Shown here one piece after another: positions 32,739 to 52,730 of a stretch of DNA of 64,000 nt (within the stretch, counting starts at the first letter, position 1; each line of letters starts with the position of its first letter). The translations under genes and the position numbers were made by a program. The notes under the pieces are model-generated. The model had not been told where the DNA came from and searched no databases. It saw nothing but the letters and a program-made list of their open reading frames with translations. This DNA is from Phaeosaccion multiseriatum (lineage: Eukaryota; Ochrophyta, other classes), in NCBI GenBank assembly GCA_965112735.1, contig OZ218956.1, positions 2,666,001-2,730,000 on the forward strand. The letters are read 5' to 3'.

Positions 32739-33569
32739 CTAGGCCAGTCTGGGGCCGACGCCCACATTCTCGATAGCACGCTATCGGCCGCCGGCCGATA
32801 GCAGATAGTACGGGTCGACCCTGACCTGACGTGCTACCTGGCTGGCTGCTACCTGCTACCGCGGGCGTCAGCCGGCGTGCTACCTGCTAGCCACCGCCAC
32901 ATCAGCTGGCCGGCCGCGCCTCCGCGCCTGCGGCGTGAGTCGACTTGTTCGGCCAACCCCTGAGCGAGTCGACACGCACGCTACACGCTGAGCATGGAGC
33001 ATGGTGGTATCGCTGGCGTTCGATGGCGTCGGCTAGCTATCCGGACAGGGTCAGTTCAGTTCGTTACTAGACCTTCTTCGACCTTCGAGGAGGAACGAGG
33101 GATTAATTCCTAACTAGTGACTCACAAACTCACGCACCGAGCGACTCCCTCATGCACTACCCACTTGCTTCTCACACAAACACGCCCCCACGCCCTTGCA
33201 CACCCACGCACTCACTCATTCACCCACCCTCGCGCCCACACACCCAGCCACGCACCCATACACTCACGCACTCATACACTCACCCACCCACGCGCCCACA
33301 CACTCGAGTTCGAGTGCCGATTGGTGCCGACAGCGCGCCGCTGGTATCGACTGGTACCGGCCCTTTGCCCATATGCCTGTCATTGCCCCTCAACGGGACC
33401 GACTACAGGTTGAGGGTTTAGTGAAAGGGGGTGCCGCCTGACGCTGGCAATAGCTGGTACCAGCAACACAATCGTACGTACATGTTCAAAGTTCAAATGG
33501 CGTTTCATGTCCTAGCTGAAATTCACAATTCCCCCCATCTTTCTTACTTCTCTGGCTCTCTCACGAATT

Positions 33570-42184
<8,615 letters not shown>

Positions 42185-42498
42185 CCTTGCTGCTTCTCTT
42201 GGTGTAAACGAGATGTGAGGCATCTTCCGTTGGAGATGGATGGGTGGGTTGGCAGACCTTGGCTTGCCGGGGTCCCACCGAGTCTCATTTCGAGCCCCAC
42301 CCCACTGGCGGCTGGCCGTGTGGTCGAGCCTCCCCCGCAAGCGTCCAACGAAGGAGCGCGGCTGCGTAGCTACTGAGCCTCAGCAGGGCCCGGTAGCACG
42401 TGAGGGGTCGAGCCTCAGCCACAGTCTGTGACGGCCGCAACGCCCTTTCGGGTAACGGCATCAATGGGCAGTCTGAAAAGCAAGAGGCGAGGACCACG

Positions 42499-42536
<38 letters not shown>

Positions 42537-44059
42537 GAGAGAGGGAGGCTAGGGCCCAAACCACAGGAAGACGGAGACGCGCTCTGGGAGGACTCTGGCT
42601 GGAAGGCATTCATCACAAAATGATTTTGTGACTTGCTTGCTAAGGGCTTTGGGACAGACAGCAGCACATCGGCAGGCACAGGAGAGTAGCACCTGTGCCG
42701 GTGTCATGTGCCGCATCGGCCACCTCAAGCGTTTAAAAGCGGCGCTCAGAGCAAGGGAGAAGGCAGGGCTCTGCATGGCATGGCGAGAGAGGTCTTGGCA
42801 ATACACAGTGCCCGCCCTCCTCCATAGCCCAAGTAGCTATCCAGAGCAGCCTCAAGTCAATGCCACCAGGAGAGAGGGAAGAAGAGGTTGACACTCTCTG
42901 TCGAACCCAGTATTGTAATAGACATGGTTTGTGATTTGCGTTTGTGTCTATGTACTGCACCGCCTCTCGCCCTGCCGCGGCTGCCCATGGGCAGGAGCAG
43001 CAGCCCAACCGCCGCCGTGCACTGAAGAAGAGGAGGGCGCTTCGTGTGGGGGATGAGGCAGGTCCTGCTGCGCATGCGAATCCGTAGAGCACATTCGAGT
43101 TTTAGGGAGAGACGTAGCTAGGGCTCAAGGAAGGTGTACTCCGATCCAGTGAAGGTCTCACCCTAGAAGAATGGGTAAGGAGTCGGAGGTTCCATCTTCC
43201 GGGCTTGAACAACAAGCAAGCTGTCTGATGAGCAAGCAGCCCCAGGCCCACCAGCAGTCGGGTTGTGTCAAGGGATAAGTCATGTTGCGGTGCTTTGTAC
43301 TGGTCCTCCTGTCGTTGTATTGATTGTGGGAAAGTGGGAGGAGGAGGTCTGCCACTTTTACCATCATCACGCCATCATCAGGCCAAAGCTACTTACTAGT
43401 CGAAGGAGGAGACGGGGGCAGGAAAATGAATGCGGAAAGGAAGCGCCATGCACACAGAGACCCACTCTCTCACCAACTGCAAGCACTCGCTGCTGCTGAT
43501 TGGGGTCAAGGAAGCTTTGAAGATTGCACGCGGAATCTGGCGGGGAAAATGGTGCAGTGCCCTCCCTTTAGTACCCCTCCCCACCTTATACTCTCTGTCA
43601 TCCTATCTCCCTATGCGTTGGGGTAGGGCACTCACTCTATACTGGCTGGTGCCCCTCCACCCTTCCGACGCATCAACCTCGCAAGCTGCGGCTGGCTGAG
43701 AGTGTTGAGCGACAACGGCCTGCGTGCCTCTCCCCTCTTTGTCGCCTTGCTTGGCGAATGTTCGATCCGATCGGCGCGACTTTGACATCATGCTGGGCAG
43801 CGTGTGGGTGTGTGGGCGTGTGTGCTGCGTGTGTGCGTCTGTGCGTCGCAATAGTTGCTGGAGAAGGCGATTTTTGCTTGTTTTTGGCGTTGCCACTCCG
43901 CCTCTAGGCAGCCTCCCCGTGACCGCGGGCGCGTGCGTCGCCCCCCCGCGAGGTTTCTCTGGCCCCCGATAAGCAGAAGCTAGGCACTGGGCTGCGACCA
44001 GCAGAAGCCAGCCAGTCACCAGCGGGAAGGGGAGAAAAGTGATGCCAAAGTATAGAAGG
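42185..44059. other. Spacer between the FG-GAP gene and the retroelement nest
   Basis: No gene is recognised. A GA microsatellite lies at about 42502-42545. A dispersed repeat at 43904-44035 shares sequence with 56668-56725 and 29425-29590. Open frames here lack family features or homologous-looking segments. Confidence 0.5.
43904..44035. repeat. Dispersed repeat next to the retroelement
   Basis: CGCCTCTAGGCAGCCTCCC then GTGACCG-GGGCGCGTGCGT is shared with 56668-56710; the following CTGGGCTGCGACCAGCAGAA block is shared with 29455-29480. The segment therefore joins two repeat families directly upstream of element A. Confidence 0.75.
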
Positions 44060-44103
44060 GTGTTAGAAGTGGTCGGTGGGCCAGGGGGAGAGTACGGTGT
44101 GGG

Positions 44104-45849
44104 ATGTGCTTGGGACGCCCTTGTTCCCTCTTGGTGCGCCTGCCGGGGCTCGGGTGGTGGACCAGCAGCAGGAGGGGGAGGGGGGCCAGCAGCAGGAGGA
44201 CACTTGGGTTCTCCAGGAGCCTCCTTGCTCTCCAGCAGATCGCGGGCTTTGAGCTGCTGCCGCAGCGGGAACTGCGGGAGATGGCGGTGGAGAAGGCGGC
44301 CCTGCAGCGGGAACTGGAGGTGGTGCAGCCGGAGCTGGAGGTGCGGCTCCAGCGGGGGGCGGAGCAGCAGCGGGAGTTGGCGGCGGAGCTGCAGCGGCAG
44401 ATGGCGGCGCCGCAGCAGCTGCATCGGCAGGCTGAGGGTGCTGCTAAGTTGGAGGTGGAGGCGTTGCAGCGGGAGCTCCAGCAGGTTAAGGATGAAGGCG
44501 ATGCTACAGCGGGAACTGGAACTGGAACGGGAGCGGGCGTTGGTACGGCAGCAGGCACAGGAGGGGCTGCAGGCGCCCACCCGTCACACGGTGCAGACGA
44601 CCACGCCGCTCGCGGGTGCTATCCGTGTGCTCTAGGAGCGGAAACTGCCTTTCTTCTTCACTGTAGCTGGACAGCCTCGTTCTCGTGCTGTGGTGCTCGC
44701 AACCAAGTACGAATGGGTGAGGATTTCCTGCAAGGACAGGAGCTCGTGACCTCTACTGGGTCCGTGCTTCCGGGCCAGGGGCGGGTGATGGAGCAGCGAG
44801 TGCTGGCCGATTTGGGTCCAGTGCATCGGGCCGCGGTCCTGGAGGAGGCTCAGAAGGGTGCGTCGTGGATGGAGGGCGACCAGGACGTCACATTGGCGTG
44901 GGAGACGGAGTGTGCACAGTTCCAATTGCTCGCGAGGAGTGTCTGTTGCGTCTCTTCGGCGTTCCTGTTGAGCGAGACGGCCTCCAGCAGCTCGTCCAGA
45001 CGTTGGTGCGGGAGGCTAACCCCCTGGAAGCGTCCACCATTCCGGCAGAGGTGAACCAGGCGCTCGCCAGGCTGCTCACCAAGCTGGAGGAACTCTCTCT
45101 GTGTCTGGCGCAGGTGACGGGGCAGGCCACGGATGAGCAAGCCTTGGCTACGGGCCTGCTGGCGGTGCTGCGTCCAGAGGTCGAGGATCGGCTTCGTCAC
45201 GGCTCGTTGTCATTAACGGACGGCATGATCAAGTTCTGGCTGCGCTGGGAGTCGGAGACTCCCTCGTGGAGTGACTTCTGCGCCACCTACAAGAAGACAT
45301 TTCCGGCCGCGACCCGTGTACTCCAGGCTGGTAGCTCCCTCACTCTCGCTACTGCTGGTGGGACTCCGCGGGACCGTGGTGGTGGTGGTGGTGGTGGTGG
45401 TCTGCGTACTCCGCGAGAGGGAGTGGCCGTGAATGCGGTGGAGCAGCATCTGGAACATCAGCAGTCGCAGGAGTTGGCGGTGAACGCGGTGGAGCAGCAG
45501 CCGCGGTTCACGCCCACCCAGCAGCGGCCTTTGCTGTTCCACGGCCCTCTCAAGCAGCGTGTCAGCGGCGTGGCCCCATTAAACTGCACACATGACTTGT
45601 CGCCGCGCCGGCCACGGATGGATCGAGTGCAATGTCATTCCTGCTACGCGTGAGGAGCTGCTGGGCATCGTGAGTCGCGTGCAGCGGCGGCAGGCAGTCA
45701 GAGCGCAGCACCAGGAGTCCGATCTGTCGGAAGCCGTGGCAGCAATGAGCAGGTGCGACGTCAAGTTTTTGCCGCTGACAACACCTGCGCCTGGCATCGC
45801 CGAGGGCTTCGTCTCGCTTGGGGGAGCGACTTGGGGCGACGACAGGTGA
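44104..45849 (+). pseudogene. Gag-like coiled-coil, capsid-like and zinc-knuckle region of element A
   Basis: A coiled-coil (LQRELEVVQPELEVRLQRG and neighbours) and a capsid-like helical region (LLTKLEELSLCLAQVTG, MIKFWLRWESETPSWSDF) lie in two frames, implying a frameshift at about 44900. Near 45597 a third frame reads TCRRAGHGWIEC. That is the C-x4-H-x4-C part of a nucleic-acid-binding zinc knuckle; the expected first Cys is replaced, reading HMTC. The next 80 codons (VSLGGATWG) may be a protease remnant, but no active-site Asp triad is certain. Confidence 0.65.
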
Positions 45850-46699
45850 AGCGGGAGCGTCGAGTACCCTTGGCGGATTCCGCAGGTTGGCGAACAGCGC
45901 GAGTGCTGGCCCGACGAGCTGACACACCACGTGTTCACGAGGAGGAGACCCCAGCATGGTTGGCAACGCAGCAGGCCCCCAAGCGGTTACGAGTGGCACA
46001 GCAGCAGGCACGGCAGCAGCGGCAGTGGGCATTGCAGCGACGGTACAAAGCCCAGCGGGAAGAGCTCTTTAAGCGCGCGGATCGGTCAGCCGCTCAGCAG
46101 GTTCAGCGGTCCAATGCGGTGCAGCAGCAGCAGGTAGCTCCGCCGGCAGTAGCGCGACGTCGTCAGACCCAGGTCCAACACGTGGCGGTGTCTGAGGCTT
46201 CCGCACGACCTACGCCAGGGGCAGCGTCGTCAGTGGCGTCGGCGGCCTCGTCACTACGGTCCGTGGGAGGTTCATCTCGTCTGCGGCAGTGGGCACAACA
46301 TTGCCTGACGTGCCTTGCGACTCGGTAGCCAGAGTGACACGTCCGGGGGGACACTGATGGCAGGAGTGCAGTTGCTAAAGGAGTGGTATCCCCAACTGTC
46401 AGAGCGAGTGTACGGAGGTGGGGGCTGTGACAGCACTACTGCTCAGCCGCTGGCACGGGTCTGAGCGGCGTTGGGGACGTTGCTGTGGCAGCATGGGCCC
46501 AACAGCTCTTGTCCTTGTGGTCTAGTCGCCCCTTGCAGCAGCAGGAGAAGGGGGAGCAGGATGCTGCTCCTTATCCAATTGCAAGCAGCGGTGCTACAGG
46601 AGAGTCGCTGTCTTGGTGGGGGAGTGGAGTCGTGGGATGCAGGAGAGCTTGTCGTGGAGCAGCGGCGCCGTGCCAAGCTCACTACGGAGCGGGCTCAGT

Positions 46700-48089
46700 T
46701 CTGGGCGACGGTGCCTGGACGGAGGTGCAACGCTGGGGGCTCGTAGCGATCCTTGGCGCTTGGTCGCAAGCATTCTGTCAGAGGCCTGGTGACTACGGTC
46801 GGACGGATACTCTCTTCTTTGAGTGGAGACTGAAAGATGCGAATCAGCAGCCCATGCGGAGCTCCGCTCGACGTTATCCTCCACATTTGCGGCGGGGCAT
46901 TGAGATTGAGATTGACACAAGCTTCTCGCGGCTGCCATCATTCGCCCCAGCACTTCCGCAAATGATGGCGGTCTTGAAGACGGACGCTGGCAAAACCAAG
47001 TGTCATGAGGATGGGACGTCTACGATGCGTGTCGCACGGAGGCCCCTGCCGAGATGCATGGCTCCAAGGTGTTCTCGGTCAATGTGCCGATGGCATCAGA
47101 TCCACCTTACGCTTGGCGAGTGATGCCGCAGGGCGCGAAGAAAAGCGGCTTGGCTATGAATACGGTGCTCAAAGGGCTTCAGGAGCATGTGGCATGCTGT
47201 GTTTTCGGCTACGGTGGAGCCGCCGCATCTGGAGCATTTGGATGCTGTGCTGGCGCGGATGGTGGAGCACAAGCTCAAGCTGGAGGCTGTGTTGGGTGCG
47301 CCGGAGGTGCGATTCTGCGGGCACTTGCTGGATCAGAACGGGGTGCGCACAGACCCGGCCAAGCATGCGGCGGTGCAGGAGCTGGTCAAGCCGTTGAGGC
47401 TGCTTGCGAAGGATGGTGGCGTCAATCGAGTTAAGCAGGTGCGGCGTTTCATTGGATGCTTAGCTATTTTCGCCGTTTCATTCCAAAGTGCGGCCCCGTG
47501 AGCACCGCCTGGAATGCCTCTCGCACGATGCAGCTTGGGATGGACTCGTTGCAGACTTGTTGTCTTCTCCTGCGCTGGCCTTTCCGGAGTACGGGCCAGA
47601 GACGAATTTCACCCTGAGCACCGATGCCTCGACGGAAGGTTCACCAGGGGTGCTCTCTTAGCCAGAAAGATGCGACCGGGTGACGTTCATCAGTCGGGCT
47701 ACCACGGAGACGGAGGCCCGACTGAGCAGCACGGAGCTGGAGCAGTGCGTAAACTGGCCATGTACATCTGCCACTACCCCACCACAGTGGTGACGGACCA
47801 TCAGCCCTTGTAGTGGTTGGCTGGGCACAAGGATACCAATTCCAAGCTGTTCCGATGGTACGAGCGAGCGGCTCTCCCAGGGCGCCAAATGGTGGTGCCT
47901 GACTGCCTCTCTCGCAATGCGCTGCCAGTGCAGGAGTGGGAGACGCATACAGGGGAGGACTTGGCCATGGTGGCGTGCGCGTGGCCGTCGCCCTTGGTGG
48001 AGATGGTGGGGGACGAGTGCAGCCCTCATTGGGAGGAGCCCACGGAGGGAGCACTGCTTCGCTTTCTTGCCGTGGCACAACAGCTGTAG
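46700..48089 (+). pseudogene. Reverse transcriptase and RNase H of element A, catalytically dead
   Basis: RT begins with FFEWRLKDANQQPMRS and RRYPPHLRRGIEIEID at about 46820-46920, then DGRWQNQVS, and AWRVMPQGAKK at about 47113-47145. The segment that should carry the catalytic FVDD motif is deleted: the frame passes from HVACCVF straight to TVEPPHLEHLDAVLARMVEHKLKL. VLGAPEVRFCGHLLDQNGV and RRFIGCLA give the RT-RNase H link. TLSTDASTEGS at about 47610 is the first RNase H Asp motif. TTVVTDHQPL is followed by a TAG at 47812, then WLAGHKDTNSKLFRW and VPDCLSRNAL. At least three frameshifts occur. Confidence 0.8.
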
Positions 48090-48369
48090 GGCGAAGCCGA
48101 CACTCGCCTTCCTACTCCTGTGCCTACAGTGACGACACATGAGCAGCAGTAGCGGTGCCACTACCAGCAGCAGAGCGGAGAGGAGGCCCTACAAGCCTGG
48201 CAGACTGCAGAGGCGGACTTGTCTGCGACGCAGTCACGCCGGGATACCGCTCGGCGTGCTTGGACACAGCGTCTCCAGCAATGGGGATGGCAGCCTACGC
48301 GGGCACCTCAGCTGGGTGTGAAGAAGGCTCTGATGCCTCCATTTGTGAGCCACATCCCCGCAGCGAGGT

Positions 48370-48900
48370 GCACGTGCAGGCTCTGTCGACTCAGCTGCGC
48401 ACAGCCAAAGTGGTCGCCATGGATTCGGAGTGGGCGCGTCACCGTCGGCGCGGGGTATGATGCTACTGGGACAAGTGTTGCGGGATCTGTGGGCCGAACC
48501 CTCGATTGTGACTCAAGCTGGCTCACCACTGGAGTCACGACCAACGTGCCCTGGGCCAATGGCCGGCGCTCGCGGAGCATGTCCAGCACATTGTTACCTT
48601 AGTGGACACCAGTGACCTCTTTAAGCGCGTGTGCCCCGAACATGCTCAGCTCATCGGCCTCCAGGACCTTGTCAGCATGTTTTTGGAGCAAGGAGGAGCG
48701 GGTCACCGATTGGACGAAGCGGCCACTGTCAGCCGCTCAACGGGAGTATGCCTTTGCTGACGCTGCGGCGCTCCTCCGCCTCTGGCCTCGCATGGCGGAG
48801 TGTGTGCCGTTCGTACGAGGTGGCCCGGGGGTGGAGCTTGGCGCGATGAGCCCTGCTCGCCCGCCTGCGGAGCAGGAGGAGATGCAAGTCGGCAGGTTCA
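48370..48900 (+). pseudogene. RNase D/WRN-like DEDDy 3'-5' exonuclease region of element A
   Basis: Three motifs occur in the right order across three frames. ExoI is AKVVAMDSEWA at 48404-48436 (Asp-x-Glu). ExoII is LKLAHHWSHDQRAL at 48512-48553 (the Asp after HHWSH), followed by LVDTSDLFKRVCPEHAQL. ExoIII is WTKRPLSAAQREYAFADAAALL at 48709-48777 (Tyr-x3-Asp). These match the catalytic pattern of RNase D, WRN and EXD proteins. Frame changes (about 48450 and 48700) break the reading, so this copy is dead. Its position, after RNase H and before the integrase, is not part of the standard gypsy pol. The same region exists in element B. Confidence 0.75.
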
Positions 48901-49796
48901 TGCAGGCCGCGGTCGGCTATTGGGGCAATGGCGATTACGTGTCTTTGGTGTTCACTCCAAGACGTTGGGAGGTATTTGACCTGGCCAAACTGCAATTCGG
49001 AGACGATGATGCAACTGGTGGATAAGCGCAAGCGGAAGGTAGTGGGCGCGTTGGCCAGGCATTTAGACACCATGATCGTCAGGTGTCGCGTGACTACTTG
49101 TCGATGTGCACACCAGCGGAGGCTCAGCAAACGGGTGCCGCGGCCGCTCATGCTTGGGCTGCATGGGAGGCCGAGCTTGAGGCGGATGCGTCTCGTCCGC
49201 TCCCGGAGGTGTGTCCAGCTGCCGTTGCTGGTGCCGCCGAGCGTCGAGATGGTGGAGCGCTAGTTCCGGAGGAGAGCCGTAGAGTCGCTTTCGGATCCTA
49301 GCACGGCTGTCGGCGATCTGCTTATCACGGACGAAGCAGAGGACACAGTGGATGCAACGGTGGAGCAGGAGTCGACCTTGCTTGCAGCTCGAGCTTGATG
49401 GTCATCGACGAGAGGCAGAGCGACAGTTTGGGTGGTCTCTACGTTGCCGCGGCGCACAGACGAGCGGCTGGAGCTTTGGGTGGCAGTCTGCATGTCGAGG
49501 CCGCGTGGTGGGTGCGTGCGCAGCGGGCTGATGCGGAGCTGGAAGCACTCCGGCGGCGTGGTGGATGCTGGTGGGGGTGAGTTCTTTGTGGATGAGGGGG
49601 CTTTCGGTGGCGGGTGCGGCACACTCGGCTACAAGTATGTGTGCCCAAGTGTGAAAGCGACTTAAGCCGCTTAGACAAGTGGTAACACTCGGTATATTAG
49701 CCGGGATGGAACCCGTTTGCAAGCCCTGCTGCTAGGCTCTCCGTACCAAGTTTACCTATACTCACGGCCCATTGCCACTCAGAATCTACGTAATAC

Positions 49797-49870
49797 CAAC
49801 ATCCCCAATGCCTATCCCGTGACCTTCCAACATCCCCAATGCCTATCCCGTGACCTTCCAACACCACCAC
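49797..49870. repeat. 31-bp tandem repeat (CAACATCCCCAATGCCTATC unit)
   Basis: Two full units (49797-49827 and 49828-49858) and a truncated third lie at the boundary of element B. A diverged two-unit copy with the same 31-bp period occurs at 55739-55795. Confidence 0.9.
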
Positions 49871-49878
49871 CGCAAGGT

Positions 49879-50771
49879 CTAGAACCCCAAATGTTGCGCC
49901 GTCTCCGCAGCGATGCCCATTCCCCACTTCTCGTGCAACATGGCGCGCACGGTGCGCTCTCGCTTAGACCGCTGCCCACGCTTGCGCTGCACTCCCGGGT
50001 CCAACGCCCCTGGCGCCAAAGAGTCCTCGAATGCCTCTATTGCAGCCCTCTCTCCGCGCCGCAAGAGCCAATCGTCCCAGCCACTCCCACGTCTGATAGC
50101 TGCCGCCCTCCCGTACAGCCCAACGTACACAGCCAGTACTCGCGCCGGAGTGGCTGCCCTGTGGCCTTACGCCACCTCATCTTCACTATCCGCGCCAGCT
50201 CCGGCTCCCGCCCTACCCCAACCTCCTCGTCGGTCACGCTGCGCTTCTCCTGCAGTGCACTAGTACCCCAGTGGGCTGAGCAGTAACGGATGTGGTATCG
50301 AGCGAACCCGTCTGGTAGCCCTTGCGGCTGTCCACTCACCCCATCAACGAACGGCTTGGTGAGGTCCCGATGGTACGCCCCTTGCTTGAACTCCACTCCC
50401 CCGCCTCTGACCCTCGGCACATCCAGATACACTGTGCTACGGCGCATCACCGCGTAGTGCTCATCGTTGAGAACCCCACCATGTCGCGCCTGAAAGGCCT
50501 GCTGTGTGGGCCAAGCCAGGACTTGGAACGGTCCGTCCCAAGCATGACTCAGCGCCTTGAGCGTCAGTGCCTTGTGCTCCTCCATGGCCTCACCCTCCTC
50601 CTGCGCCGCCCCCCCTGGACGGTACAACCACACCTTGGTGCCAGGAGGCATCGGCGCTGGCCAGCGCCGCTCACGGTTCTTGAGCTGAAGTCTGCTACAC
50701 GGTGCTCCTCGCGCCTGCCCGTCACCACCTGCGCCGCCGCTGCCATCCGCGCCCTCAGCTCGTGCACCCAT
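49879..50771 (-). pseudogene. Integrase C-terminal region of element B
   Basis: Two overlapping frames give GTKVWLYRPGG, HAWDGPFQVLAWPTQQAF, YLDVPRVRGGGVEFKQG, YHRDLTKPFVDGVSGQPQGLP and FARYHIRYCS, followed by a segment with WDDWLLRRGERAAIEAFEDS and HEKWGMGIAAETAQ. The latter two match fragment C (EQWAEWLLERGHAKNAL; HEKWGSGLAHETQF). GTKVWLY and the following SH3/chromo-like strands are typical of gypsy integrase C-termini. Confidence 0.7.
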
Positions 50772-52087
50772 GCCGAAGGCGTCTCGAACGAGCCGTCCTC
50801 CTCGAGGGCAGGCAGCATCGCTTGAAGCGGAATCGGGGGGTGTCGACCAAAGAGAGTGTAGTACGGGGAGAGGCCTGTGGTCTTGTGAGCCCTGCAGTTG
50901 TACGCATACATTACTCAGGCCACTGCTGCATCTGGGCCTCCACCGTCGTCGCCAGCATGTCCTTCATCGTGGCCATGAAGCGCTCCACTTGCCCATTGGC
51001 TTGCTGATGCATCGGCGTAGTGAAGACCGCAGCACATCGGCCATGAGCGTGCTCGTGAATTGCGACCCTTGGTCACTGACCAGCACCGTCACTACATGCC
51101 GCACGAATGCCCGAGCAATGCCCTCCGCAGTATAGTCCTTGGCGCACAATGGCACCACCACCGTCCATTTGGTGAACCAATCTTGAAACACCAAAATGTA
51201 CTCCTCCCCCCCCCATGGCCATGGGGAATGGTCCTGCCACGGCCTCCGATGATATGGACGAGAGCGGAACCTGTGGAGGTCGCCTCCGTGGTGTCTTGCG
51301 CGTGTGTCTGGCACGCAAGACACGAACGGGCCCAGTACAACGCGTGCCCGTTCATGGAGGGCCACCACACTCGCTCCTGCAGCGCGTCCAGCATCCGCCC
51401 GGGCCCGTGGTGGCCGCCTGAGACCGCGTCGCCGTGAGTGGCATGCAGTAGAGCAGGCCTGAGCACCTCGTTCGCTCTACTCGCCACCGTCGCCCCCCGG
51501 GGGCCCACTTGCGACGAAGGACTAACTCCCCCCCGCCGGCCCTTCTGACGCCACCCCTCCAACTCAGCGTCCTGCTGCTGCGCCTTCACCCACCACTCGG
51601 GCTCGTAAGTACGAGCCCCATGCAATATGCGGGCTGCGCACGACTGCTCACCCACTGCCGGGGGAACACCAGGGAGGGACCACCCAAATTGCCGCGTAGC
51701 AGCCTGCCTTGCGGACTCCACGTCTGCCAGCGCTGCTGCCTCGCTCGCCGCAGCCGCATTGGCTTCGGTGTCAGCCGCTGGAGTGTCTCCATCCTCTCGC
51801 CCCTCCACCACCGTGGGCGTGCCGCCAACAGTGAGTCCGCCGCCGCCGCCTCCTCCTCCGCCTCCTCCTCCTCCGCCGCCGCCGCCGCCTTCAACCCCTC
51901 CTCCGCCTCCTGCGCCCACCGCTCCATCACCGCCGCCTGCTGCGGCTGCTGCTGTGGCCGAGGGCGTCGCGCTCTCCGCCTTCACCGTCGGTGCACCCAC
52001 CACGCCCGCTGCCTCGACGGCGGCAGGGATGTCCCACGCCACACCTTGGGTTTGCCACTGCTGCTGGGCCTCTGTGGGGGTCACCAT
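50560..52087 (-). pseudogene. Integrase of element B with HHCC zinc domain and broken catalytic core
   Basis: A 331-codon frame (52087-51092) starts with an Ala/Gly-rich linker including a polyG run. It continues with EPEWWVKAQQQDAELEGW and then the integrase zinc domain: HATHGDAVSGGHHGPGRMLDAL, RVWWPSMNGHALYWARSCLACQ (His-His-Cys-Cys). The core follows in shifted frames: EYILVFQDWFTKWTVVVPL at about 51200 and VLVSDQGSQFTSTLM at about 51060 (catalytic Asp of the Asp-Asp-Glu triad), then MYAYNCRAHKTTGLSPYYTLFGRHP at about 50910. Shifts near 51230 and 50960 break it. Confidence 0.8.
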
Positions 52088-52106
52088 GGTGTAGTAGCCG
52101 CCCGTA

Positions 52107-52730
52107 TCATCCTCGGCGGCGCCGCGCCGCGGCCGGCCGATAGCGCGCCCTGAACTGCTCCACTGCTGCCATGAGCTCCGTCCAGGTCCACTGGGGGTGT
52201 CGGTAAGAAAGAAGGATCAGATCAAAATGAAGAGTGGACTGGCGTGCTCCCGATCGGCCCAATACCCCACCCCGGCAGAGACGAAACACACCCGGCACCC
52301 CGCTATCCACTGCGCTCACTTCCACCGCCGATGGCACCGGAACTAAGCCAATGGGACGGCAGTGCTCGGGCCACACCTCCTTGAAGAGATGTGTCGTGTC
52401 GACCAAGTTGGCGATGGCCCACACATGTGGCGCCAACGCAGGCCACTTGCCGAGTGCACGCTGGTCGTGGCGCCAGTGGTGCGCCAGCTTCATGATCCCC
52501 CCGTCGCCCCACAGCTCACTCAGCACCGCCGCCAGAGCCTCCATACCACCATTGCCACTCAGACTGTCCAAATCCACCCAGAACCCACAGTCACGCTGCG
52601 TATAGCCCACTCCGAGTCCATGGCACTGCCGCCCGCATGGCCCACACCTGGTCCTCCGTGCGTATGTACGTGCACCGAGACCACTCCGCTATCACCCGTT
52701 TCTTCTCGTTGATGCGAGGCAGCGTCACTG
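52107..52730 (-). pseudogene. DEDDy exonuclease-like region of element B
   Basis: AMDSEWAI (ExoI, at about 52626-52605) is followed in another frame by GYTQRDCGFWVDLDSL, MKLAHHWRHDQRALG (ExoII, about 52492-52449) and LVDTTHLFKEVWPEH. The ExoIII Tyr-x3-Asp motif seen in element A is not visible here; the frame runs into AVDSGVPGVFRLCRGG and LILLSYRHPQWTWTEL. Conservation with element A of the first two motifs and of the VDTxxLFK..PEH stretch shows the domain was part of their common ancestor. Confidence 0.7.

Larger units (their letters stand above)
31108..33569. other. Repeat-rich intergenic region
   Basis: No gene is supported. From about 31830 the sequence is built of short palindromic words (TAGGCCGG, CTATCGGC, GCTACCTGC) and the modular repeat at 32053-32640. 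From 33120 to 33310 it is a degenerate CACTCACCCACC tract. The stretch 31440-31830 shows nothing recognisable. Confidence 0.6.
44060..49620 (+). mobile_element. Ty3/gypsy-type retrotransposon, element A (left part, decayed)
   Basis: Plus-strand pol-type coding sequence, broken by frameshifts and stops, runs in the order gag, zinc knuckle, reverse transcriptase, RNase H, a DEDDy exonuclease-like region and the very start of the integrase region (AWWVRAQRADAELEALRR at about 49505-49555). It begins at TGTTAGAAGTGG, the same 12-mer that follows a polypurine tract at 54647. The integrase is missing here but resumes at 53776 on the same strand. Element A and fragment C are therefore probably one element split by element B. 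RT-RNase H-INT order identifies the Ty3/gypsy group. Confidence 0.8.

Noticed and set aside
44060-44200. Full 5' LTR of element A
   Set aside because: Only the first 12 bases match the putative 3' LTR; gag-like coding sequence follows too soon, so only the start motif is reported.
49420-49620. Complete integrase in element A
   Set aside because: Only the segment before the zinc domain (AWWVRAQRADAELEAL) is present; the HHCC motif is absent on this side.
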